Assembly: GCA_039519185.1 (NCBI GenBank)
Contig: CM076851.1
Span: forward strand, 48,590,751-48,654,750
From: Astragalus membranaceus
Taxonomy: Eukaryota; Streptophyta; Magnoliopsida; Fabales; Fabaceae
DNA: 64,000 nt
Reading direction: 5' to 3'
The notes beneath the pieces are model-generated. The model had not been told where the DNA came from. It saw only the letters and a program-made list of their open reading frames with translations, and made no database searches. Shown here in pieces: positions 55,751-64,000 of this stretch. The position numbers and the translations under genes were made by a program. Every line of letters starts with the position of its first letter. Within the stretch, counting starts at the first letter, position 1.

Positions 55751-55860
55751 GCACGGATCGTGCCCCTAGGACGCACGGATCGTGCGCCCTGTTAAACATT
55801 TTGAAAATCAGAAACCGAACCAGGCGCACGGATCGTGCCCCTGGGATGCACGGATCGTGC
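55751..55860. repeat. Four copies of the hairpin motif GCACGGATCGTGC
   Basis: Exact copies at 55751-55763, 55773-55785, 55826-55838 and 55848-55860 come as two pairs, each pair 22 bp apart. Each copy can form a 5-bp stem (GCACG/CGTGC) with a 3-base loop. Similar paired sites can act as binding sites for dimeric regulators. That role is only inferred. Confidence 0.85.
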
Positions 55861-56786
55861 TCATTTGACAGCATTGCAAAAATGGCCTTTTTCATGAAAA
55901 TTCGCTTTCCGATTAAGCCGAAACTCGCTCCGATCGATTCCTAACTCGAAAACAGACCATACCAGGAAATATTCCAGTCCAATCAACATCAAACAATCAA
56001 GCAATTCAATCAAAAACTCAACAATTACGAATTTCGTCAAAACGCGAGATATTTCAAAATAACGTTTTCGACTCAAAATCTTTCGAAACCAAATCACATA
56101 AAATTCATTTCAAAACGGAATAAACCTAAACGTGAGTAAAACTCACCCTTGACGCGAGAGTCGATACCGAGCCGAAATCGTCGAGATTTCAAAATCCCAA
56201 AACGGAACCCTATTATCACCAATCCATTTCCAACTTCGATTCGAGCTTCAAATCGCGTTCAATGTTCCTTAGCTTCGTTCCTAAGAATGTTTCAATCATC
56301 AATATCGTTCCCCAATCCATGATTTCAACTAATCCCCCATTTAAACCCAAAAATTCGAATTCTTAAAAGAAGGGGAAAAATGGGGTGAGAGATTACCTAG
56401 TTCTTGGGTTTTGTAGGTGGAGGGGGGATGATGAAGATGATGAAGTATTGGAGCTTGAGTGGGGATGAAAACCCGTCTTCTCCTCTTTCTCTTCTTTCTT
56501 CTTTCTTTTCTCCTCTTCTCTTCTTTTCTTTTCTCCTCTGCGTTTCCTTTCTTTAATTCTTTTCTTTCTTTATTCCAATTAAGTGGTAATATGGTCAAAT
56601 GACCATATTGCCCTTAATCTCTTATTTCTTCTCTAAATCACCCTTATTTCGTTTTGTCGGTTTAACGTTCCTGAGACAACCAAATAATTAATTTTAGCAC
56701 CCGATAAGTACGCTGATCAAGTACTAAAAATAATTCATTCGGGTATTTCTCCGAATAATTCGATTAATTATTTTGAGGGTGTTACA

Positions 56787-56927
56787 TATCCACAGGGATT
56801 GCGTGTTGTTAACAATGGCTAAGTTATTAACTCTTAGATGTGATAATTGAATTAAGTTGAAATTATAGTAACCGTGAAACAAAGCGTTTGTTTAACAAAG
56901 CAAGAAAAGCGATTAAGGATCGAATCA
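56787..56927 (-). repeat. Inverted Athila-like LTR end, remainder
   Basis: It starts 'tatccacagggattgcg', the reverse complement of the Athila LTR end seen at 34466-34625 ('cctta atcac...caatccctgtggata'). It continues the inverted arm of the palindrome from 34770. It is cut at 56927 by the next element. Confidence 0.8.
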
Positions 56928-59326
56928 TGTAACACCCCATTTTCATTTAAATGCTTATTTAATTATTTGTGTGATTTATTTGATTGGATTTATTTGGTAG
57001 ATTTAATTAAATAGAAATTAAGTGGTAAAAATAATAAAATAAAAATCTATTAGAATATGTGGGCTATGTGGAGGGTTAGTGGTTGGCGATTTTAAAGTGT
57101 AATAATAAGACCCATGATTGAGTGTCATAATCCAATTAGAAAGCCCGTTAAACCAACTAAGTATATATGGTTAGGATTTAGGGTTTTGCTCATTTAGAGC
57201 AAAACCAAGTGTGAGAGCGAGATAAGGAGAGTGAGGGCGCGGCTCCTAGACGAAAAAGAAGAAGGAGAGGCGCGATTTCTTTCAAGGAGGAAGCCGTGTT
57301 CCGTTCGTGTGTTCGTGAGTTCGTGTTCGTGTCTCGTTCTTCATAATTTGGAGCTTACGTCAATAGAGGTAAGGGTGGGTTTTAACACTAATAATGGGTT
57401 ATGATGAGGGTATATGGGTAGTTAGGGTTTGGTTGACTTATTTGCGATGTTGGATTGAAATTGATGATGGTGCGATGTTGCTATTGTTGCTATTTCGCAT
57501 GATGTGTTGTTATTAACTCTTCAATGGTGTTTGTCTTTATGTGATGATTGATTTTGATGATATATGATGTTGATGATGATTCTTGATAATGGCGGGTGGG
57601 TTGTGGTTGTCGATCATATCGTGATGTGGATTCGTTAAAAACCTGGTTTCTAGTGGTTGTTGTGCAAAGAGGGAATTGATGTGCTGAAATTTCATTTTGA
57701 AGACGTTTTGATAGGTGTCCAGTATTTCTGTGATAGTGACTTCATTATTGGCCCGAATTGCGTGGTGTTTGTTTCATTGGGAAGTAGACACGATTTCCTT
57801 CACTTTAGGCACTGGTTTCTCTACATTTGAGTCAGTATAACTGGAGAAAACATTTTTACAAAATGGGTAAAAGAATATGAAAAACTGCATGAAACCGTAG
57901 GGGTATAGGTTCAATGTTTTGTTCATAACTCTTTCCACCGAACTCGGTTTCGGATGATTTTTATATCATTGTAAACCAGACACACGGGGCTTCAATTTAG
58001 ACACGGATTTCGTTTCATTTGGTTGAGAATTCAAAGAGAAAACTGGGTTACAATTTAGCTAACAGAAGCTGTCGAACTTCTGTACCCTGAGAGGTATTTT
58101 GCAAAACTGTACTATTTGGGTACCTAAACAAATAAATAGAAATTATTTCTAGAAACTAGACATCTCAAGCTTTCAAGAGGATATTCGTTTGCAAAATTCC
58201 GACATCGTTTGATATGCTAAATTAATTGTCGGAGTTCGTGCACAGTTGCTGAGAAATACTGCTCCTTAGCTGTTTAGTAAAATGGTCGAACGAATAGGAC
58301 GTTGTGCTGGTTATTGTCGCTGCCCTTGTGTCCTGTGTGTGGGCGCGCCTAGTGCGTAAGTTCAGGCATTGTCTAGTGGTGCTGTGCACCAATTTGTGGT
58401 GTTGCGTGTGTCTGTCGTGCTGGTGTTGTCTGGTGGTGCTGTGCGCCAATTTCTGTGCTGTGTGTGTGTTTTGGTTGTGCGCGCTGTTTGGCGTGATGTG
58501 TACAAGTGATATGTGGCAGCTGTGATGCTGTAAACAGGTGAGAGTTACGAGGTAGCTGTGATGTTACGACACGTGGTATTTCTGTGTGATAATAATTTTG
58601 GTGGTATGGTATTTATTAATTAAATGCTCCGAGTATGTGTGTCTATGCATGAATCATGAGTCGCATTGTCATATGCATCTTCAAGGTAGCTGTGATGCTA
58701 CAACACGTGATTATTTTGGTGGTATGCCCGTCGTGGCCTTTTACGAGATCGGTACCGCATGCATATGCCCAGAGGGGTTGCATTCGTTCATGAGTCCATT
58801 TATAACGAGTGTTGGTATCTATTTACTAATGGAGTTTGTGCCTTGTGCCGTGATATGATGCATTGAATTCTATGTGCTTGCTGTGAGTTACCTACTACTT
58901 ATTTACTGCTGTCATTGCTTATTATTTCTGTTAATGCTCACCCCTTCTGCTTGGAATGTTGCTCTTACGTGGCAACGCTGCAGGTAACTGCGAGTGAAGG
59001 TCTCCGGCTTTCCTATCTTCTGTCGGGTCGTGTCGTCGCTCTGAAATGTAACACCGGGGGGGGGGGGGGGGGGGGGGGCGAAAACGCTATTCATTTAGAT
59101 ATCAATATGTATTTGAGACTTCGAGTTGTGGTTTAAGACCCTTTAATGTGAAGACGTGTTTTGATGATTATTTTTCCGCTGCTATGAGATTTCGAAATTA
59201 TCTGACGTTATTAATCGAGATCGTTTTTGAGAGTAAAGTGTAACGCCTTTTTCAATATGGCGAAGTTAACTTGCGAAGAACTCTGATTTTATTTAAAATA
59301 AATGAGGTTTAGGAAAGGGTGTTACA
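56928..59326 (+). repeat. 5' LTR of the non-autonomous Tekay-like element
   Basis: 2,399 bp. The first 430 bp are repeated at 59663-60096 with few differences (for example CACCCC versus CACCAC, and a small deletion near 57299 relative to 60040). It contains a TATA-like TATATATGG near 57164 and a G23 tract. No protein-coding frame is recognisable. Confidence 0.9.
59056..59078 (+). repeat. G23 homopolymer
   Basis: An uninterrupted run of 23 G. The Tekay LTR has only six G ('cactcaggggggaaaa', 47090-47106) at the matching place. It can form G-quadruplexes. The true length may be uncertain because such runs are error-prone in sequencing. Confidence 0.9.
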
Positions 59327-59662
59327 TTAGTGGTATCAGAGCAATGGTTGGTCCGTCCGGCCAAGTCGTCGAGTCGTTGTGTCAGTGTACGACCAACTGT
59401 TGTCTTTTCGTGCTGACCATTGTTTGCGTTGCAGGTAAACCAAGAGTTGCCAATGGTAAGTGGACTAGTGGGGGAGATGTCCCTACTAGCATGGTGTGCC
59501 TTATTGTATTTTCTGTGTGTTTCTTTTGTTAGTAGTCCTTATTGTTGATGTGCTAGGACATGTTTTCTTGCTGTGTGAACTTGTGTGTAGCTTGCTAGTG
59601 GGAAGGTGTTAGAATTGGTGGGTAAAATTTCGAGGGCGAAATTCTTTTAAGTGGGGGAGAGT
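59327..59662 (+). pseudogene. Gag remnant in the non-autonomous element
   Basis: After the primer-binding site, one frame reads 'GKWTSGGDVPTSMVC'. This corresponds to 'GKGSSGGDAPASIVCYKCG' just before the first zinc knuckle of the intact Tekay Gag (48238-48290). The last bases before the purine tract ('aaatttcgagggcgaaattctttt') match the end of the Tekay polymerase frame. Everything between was deleted. Confidence 0.75.
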
Positions 59663-60096
59663 TGTAACACCACATTTTCATTTAAATTCTTATTTAATTA
59701 TTTGTGTGATTTATTTGATTGGATTTATTTGGTAGATTTAATTAAATAGAAATTAAGTGGTAAAAATAATAAAATAAAAATCTATTAGAATATGTGGGCT
59801 ATGTGGAGGGTTAGTGGTTGGCGATTTTAAAGTGTAATAATAAGGCCCATGATTGAGTGTCATAATCCAATTAGAAAGCCCGTTAAACCAACTAAGTATA
59901 TATGGTTAGGATTTAGGGTTTTGCTCATTTAGAGCAAAACCAAGTGTGAGAGCGAGATAAGGAGAGTGAGGGCGCGGCTCCTAGAGAAAAAAGAAGAAGG
60001 AGAGGCGCGATTTCTTTCAAGGAGGAAGTCGTGTTCCGTTCGTGAGTTCGTGTTCGTGTCTCGTTCTTCATAATTTGGAGCTTACGTCAATAGAGG
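59663..60096 (+). repeat. 3' LTR of the non-autonomous element (cut)
   Basis: It matches the first 430 bp of the 5' LTR and stops at 'tagagg', where the 5' LTR continues 'taagggtggg' (57369). The break is the insertion point of the next element. Confidence 0.9.
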
Positions 60097-61048
60097 TGTC
60101 ATACCCCAATTTTGTCCGGCTTAGGTCAAAACCCTAATTTTCCACAAAAAATAAATAAATAAATAAATCGAAGAATGAAGAGCATCATGCATTGCATTTT
60201 GGGTCCTAGAAGTCATTCCAAGGTCTTTAAAATCATTTTTAGGGTTGGAATGCACTTTTTAGGCGAATTAGGATTTTAGGGTCAAAAAGGGCATTTTGGT
60301 CATTTTTCGCAAAAAGATGATTTTCTCGCCAAAAATGCATATCCACAAAAAGTACATTTTTATTCTATCAAGGATAATTTTTGTACAATTTTTTAGAAAG
60401 AAAACCCTAGTCAAAATAATTAAAAATGTATTTTTCCATTTTTAAGTGCATAGAAAAATAAAAAAGGACCATTAAATATTCCTCAATTCTTAAGTGACAA
60501 TTTTTATTGTCATAGGTGACTAGAGGGAATATTTTATGGTGCCCAAAGCATGTGACACATTTTCAATAGTTGCATTCCCATTATTTCCCATGCCCAAAAA
60601 TTCAAAAAAAAAAACTCAAAAAAAAGGGAAGTGTCCTCAATAAGACAAAAGACCAAAAAAACAAGTTTTTTTCTCTCTTCCTCTCCTCAATTTCGAAATC
60701 CTCCTTCTCTCTCCCTCTCTCTCCAATTTGTAATCATTATACCCTCTTTGGTAAAATACCTCACTCACTTACACTAACCCCTTCATAAGAAAACCCAAAT
60801 TTCCCTCTTTGGTAACAATTCTTCTCTAAAATGTCCTTAACCCTACCTCACATAAAATATCTCTTCCAAAATAAGAAATTCATTCTTTTTCCCCTCTAAC
60901 TTTCGCCCCCCACTCTCACATTTTGTGTTTTCTCTCCACCCTCAATCCTTGTGATAAGTGATCTCAACCCTCCATTCAAAATCAAAGCTCAATCCTAGAG
61001 CACATCAAAATCACAAAGACTAAACTACCCTTAGACCTAGTTTCATCC

Positions 61049-61056
61049 TATAAATA
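61049..61056 (+). promoter_or_regulatory. TATA box of the second Ogre-type LTR
   Basis: TATAAATA in the context 'catccTATAAATActccctc', about 950 bp into the LTR. The pyrimidine-rich stretch 61085-61200 would be in the transcribed leader. Confidence 0.5.
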
Positions 61057-61867
61057 CTCCCTCATTCCCACACCTAAGGATCCTCTTCTTTTTTTTGCTC
61101 ATTCTCTCCTACACAAAACCCTAGCACACCTCGTCTCCTCTCCTTCCCTCTCCTTGGCCGTAGCCTCTTCCTCCCCTCTTCCATATATTTTCTTCAAAAA
61201 TCAACCACCAAATCCTCCATTTCTTGTTAGATCACCATCTTTCCTTCCATTCTCTTCAAGGTTGCATCATCAAATTGCTAAGAGCTAGTAATTTTTGAGC
61301 TTATCATCTCCTTCTTCATTTCATTGTAATTTTGAGGTAATCCTTGAAGCTTTGCACCTCATATTTAATTTTCTTGCATAATTTCTCCTCTACTCCAAAC
61401 TCCTTCTTGATTGTTGTTTGCTTTGAGGATCCATTCAAACATTTTGACAAAGACTTAGGGAGCTTTGGGTGTTTGAGATGGGTCCTTGGCCTTGAAGGAG
61501 TTATTCTTCTACTTGAATAATTTCCCTTGCATCTTTACATATTTTGCACTAGATTTCATAAATAAAATTGTTGTTTATAGGCTTTAGCATTTCGCATATC
61601 ATAAAAATTAGGGTTGATATGATTTTGTTGCACTTCCTTGCTTAATCATATAAATCCTTGCAAAAAATAGATCTATGTTGCTTTGTGTTAATTTTGGTGT
61701 TTTCTTTATTAAATAAAATGTGGATCTATGTTTCCTTTGGTTCACATGCTTATAGATCTAAAAATATTTCCAAGTTGATTTTGTTGTTGTTCTTTGTTTG
61801 GTGATGTTTAATCTTGTTATTAGTATTTCATTTTAGTGTTAAATGTTACTTTTGTTGTTTGATGACT

Positions 61868-62340
61868 TAGCAATATGATTCCCACTAGTGCCTAGTGCAC
61901 CTTGACCTAAGTGGTGAAGATTGCTAGAAATGACTCAATTTAGTTTATGTGTCCATTCATTTTTGTGTCTTAGTTTGCTTGTTGTAAATTGTTGATGATA
62001 GGCAAGTTGATTCCCATTAGTGCCTAGTGCACTTTGCTCAAAGTGGGAGGATTGCTCTAGGTGATTCAACTTATTTATGTGTTTAGTTAATCTTTGCATT
62101 TTAATTTGCTTATTGTTCATTGTTGATGATAGGCAAGTTGATTCTCACTAGTGCCTAGTGCACTTTGCTCAAAGTGGGAGGATTGCTCTAGGTGATTCAA
62201 CTTATTTTTTGTGTTTAGTTAATCTTTGCATTTTAGTTTGCTTATTGCTCATTGTTGATGATAGGCAAGTTGATTCTCACTAGTGCCTAGTGCATTTTTC
62301 TCAAAGTGAGAGGATTGCTCTATGTGATTCAACTTGGTTT
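61868..62340. repeat. Four-copy tandem repeat (about 120 bp) in the LTR
   Basis: Each unit contains 'ttgattc(c/t)cactagtgcctagtgcac' followed by 'tttgctcaaagtgggaggattgctctaggtgattcaactta'. Units start near 61876, 62006, 62138 and 62268. The later copies are the most alike. Confidence 0.85.
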
Positions 62341-62477
62341 TAGTGTTTATTTACTTTTTACCATTTTACTTTACCATTCATTAACTTTTTACCAAAACAT
62401 AAAAATATTTTACTACTTTGGTTCTTACCACTTCATTAATTTTTTTTACTAAAACATAAAAAGATTTTACCACTTCC

Positions 62478-62605
62478 CATTTACCTCATGCATTTTTACT
62501 TTACCATCTCATTAAATAATTACCATTTACCTGATGCATTTTTACTTTACCATCTCATTAAATAATTACCATTTACCTCATGCATTTTTACTTTACCATC
62601 TCATT
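62478..62605. repeat. Three-copy short tandem repeat
   Basis: A unit of about 48 bp reads 'ccatttacct(c/g)atgcatttttactttaccatctcattaa(ataatta)'. It starts near 62478, 62523 and 62570. Confidence 0.85.
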
Positions 62606-63269
62606 AACTTCTTACTTAAAGTTTTACAAGTTATCAACTTGCAAAAATACCCAAAACATTTTCACATTCATGCATCTTCATTCATACTTAGTTTATGTGA
62701 CACTCTCATGCATCCTCATATGCTCATATCTCTTGCATCCTCTTATGCATCCTTGTATGCCATCCATTCATAAATAAAGTGCTATGCATCCATTCCTTGT
62801 ACACTCATGCACTTACATGCTTACCTAATCATGCATCCTTGCTTACATATTCAATCATCTAACTTAGGATACTCTATGTTTACAATCAATTGTATTCACT
62901 TGTTCTTGATGCCATGTAAATGTCTTGACTTGATTGTGTGCCCTCCTCTCCACTTGTATGACCTCCTAATGGAGACGTAAGTCTACATGCATGTTGTAGC
63001 ATAGAGCCATTAGGGTAAATACAATCCTTCTTGCACACACACAATTACTTTGAGAACTTTGTTTTGCATCTTTAATAATTGAATCCTTTGATTGTATGAG
63101 CATGTTTAATCTTGGTTAATGAATGGTATGTTCATGTTTGCTTGAGTATTATTCATTCATTTGCATTTGGTTATGGATTTAGAATTGACTTGAAATGTTC
63201 TACTCCTTTCCTAAAACCCATTTCCTAAAATCATTTCAAAACAAAAAGAAACTTTTACTTTTAAAACAA

Positions 63270-63560
63270 AAATAAATCAATCGTCATTAAACACCAATCG
63301 CGCCGTTGTCGATTAGGTCGTTAATGATGATGTTGTTTTCAAAAGGAGTTAGTAGCGAGACCATTCTAACCGTTGTTGTTCGGTCTTCGCAAAAGCTCTA
63401 TCCCATTTTCGAAAACTTGTTCATTTCTCAAAATAAACCAATTGTCATTAAGCACCAATCGCGCCGTTGTCGATTAGGTCGTTAATGATGATTTTGTTTT
63501 CAAAAAGAGTTAGTAGTGAGGCCATTCTAACCGTTGTTGTTCGGTCTTCACAAACGCTCA
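63270..63560. repeat. Direct repeat of about 135 bp
   Basis: 'aa(a/t)aaatcaat(c/t)gtcattaa(a/g)caccaatcgcgccg' through 'gttgttcggtcttc(g/a)caaa' occurs at about 63270-63395 and 63430-63555. It is a recent tandem duplication inside the LTR. Confidence 0.85.
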
Positions 63561-64000
63561 CCCAATTGCGAAAGCTCAATCCTTTTTCAAAACCAAAAAC
63601 CGAGAACTACGTAGCTTTGATCCCTCTTCCAGTGAGGGTACGTAGGAGCGGGGTCCTGTCCCGTCAAGCACCCTTTTAAAAAATCTTTGTTTTGTTCCGC
63701 TTTTCAAAGATACCAAAAATATTCTTCTTCCCCCCGTTTTCAATAAAACAATTTCTCAAATGAAATAAAAAGAAAAGGAAAGAAAAGAAAAGAAGTAGAA
63801 TAAACCGCTTTCAAACTCAAACTTTTGTCTAAACCACACATCAAGTTAATGGTTCCCTTTCGGTAGAAAGGAGGTGCGGGGTGCTAATCCCTTCCCCGTA
63901 CCTAACCGACCCCCGAGCCTACATCTCTAGTTTTCAAAAGACCATCCGCCTTGTTTAAAAGACCTTTTTTCAATGTTTTGGTCTTAAAATTAAAATATTG

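Larger units (their letters stand above)
34771..56786 (-). mobile_element. Minus-strand Ty3/gypsy element, integrase deleted, hosting two later insertions
   Basis: The outer ends are TGTAACACC (34771) and GTGTTACA (56786), flanked by TATCC on both sides (34766-34770 and 56787-56791). The 5' LTR is on the right (54697-56786). The primer-binding site, rc TGGTATCAGAGC, is at 54683-54694, and gag-pol runs leftwards. A deletion removed integrase and most of the left (3') LTR. CACTA 2 (37605-44736) and a Tekay element (44943-54364) are inserted in gag. Without them the element would be about 5.5 kb. Confidence 0.9.
54697..56786 (-). repeat. 5' LTR of the minus-strand gypsy
   Basis: 2,090 bp with TGTCACACC...GTGTTACA ends. 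It contains four repeats of a roughly 55-bp unit and four copies of a 13-bp hairpin motif. A pyrimidine-rich block (56470-56580) is on the plus strand. Confidence 0.9.
56928..60096 (+). mobile_element. Non-autonomous Tekay-like element (nearly non-coding)
   Basis: The 5' LTR (56928-59326) starts TGTAACACC and ends GTGTTACA. The primer-binding site is at 59331-59343 and the purine tract is AAGTGGGGGAGAG, before the 3' LTR at 59663. The internal region is only 336 bp. Its LTR architecture parallels that of the intact Tekay element. The left flank is AATCA (56923-56927). The right flank is not visible because the 3' LTR is cut at 60096 by a second Ogre-like element. Confidence 0.85.
60097..64000 (+). 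mobile_element. Second Ogre/Tat-type element, 5' LTR (runs off the window)
   Basis: It starts TGTCATACCCCAATTTTGTCCG and has a TATA box at 61049-61056. Near the end it contains two blocks shared with the first Ogre-like element: 'gaactacgtagctttgat...acgtaggagcgggg' (63603-63655, compare 3898-3950) and 'ggtgctaa...ccttccccgtacctaaccgac' (63880-63912, compare 4097-4129). By that comparison the LTR end should lie within about 150-200 bp beyond the window. No coding region is seen in these 3.9 kb. Confidence 0.8.

Noticed and set aside
61868..62340. A CRISPR-like array from the spaced repeats
   Set aside because: The units are about 120 bp and contiguous, with diverged copies and no spacers, in a plant LTR.

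Overview
The window is nuclear DNA of a flowering plant, most likely a legume of the Medicago/Trifolium/Pisum/Vicia group. The evidence is the two Ogre/Tat-type elements, a 'GGGTTAAATATG' MITE of a type I know from legumes, and captured gene fragments that look like legume APUM24, POP1 and a USP-domain kinase. I see no intact host gene, rRNA, tRNA gene or CRISPR array. Almost all of it is nested transposable elements, as in pericentromeric or repeat-rich plant chromatin. I read everything by eye, with no alignment or database search.

Left part (1-20.5 kb). A degraded Ty1/copia element (gag at 1-363 and 14798-15260, then RT/RNase H and a 3' LTR to about 16.35 kb) is split by a probable solo LTR (364-1732 and 14527-14797). 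That LTR is itself split by a complete but non-coding Ogre-like element at 1733-14521 (TSD GTACC, LTRs of 2.5 and 3.3 kb). The right Ogre LTR carries a 406-bp Mutator-type MITE with a 9-bp TSD. From 16.35 to 20.53 kb lies a large inverted duplication. Its left arm holds a small copia deletion derivative (16953-18528, TSD CTTGA).

Middle (20.6-34.8 kb). A degraded gypsy-type LTR remnant hosts a complete CACTA element at 21297-30178 (TSD GAT). It carries a TNP2-type transposase gene and a second transposase gene in one exon chain, both damaged by stops and frameshifts. Then follow a SINE with a 17-bp TSD, a possible Helitron end, antisense LINE fragments and an Athila-like LTR that ends in a head-to-head palindrome at its primer-binding site.

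Right part (34.8-64 kb). A minus-strand Ty3/gypsy element (34771-56786, TSD TATCC, integrase region deleted) has its gag gene cut into three pieces by two later insertions. One is a second CACTA element (37605-44736, TSD GGA) that has no transposase and carries intron-bearing fragments of three unrelated host genes: APUM24, POP1 and a USP-domain kinase. The other is a nearly intact chromodomain-bearing Tekay-type gypsy element (44943-54364, TSD AATTC) with LTRs about 0.5% diverged and one stop codon between gag and pol. After 56786 come the rest of the Athila palindrome, a non-autonomous Tekay-like element (56928-60096) and, inserted in its 3' LTR, a second Ogre/Tat-type LTR that runs off the window.

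The most notable object is the gene-capturing CACTA element at 37605-44736. The damaged CACTA at 21297-30178 belongs to the same end-sequence family and shows what kind of transposase could have mobilised it.
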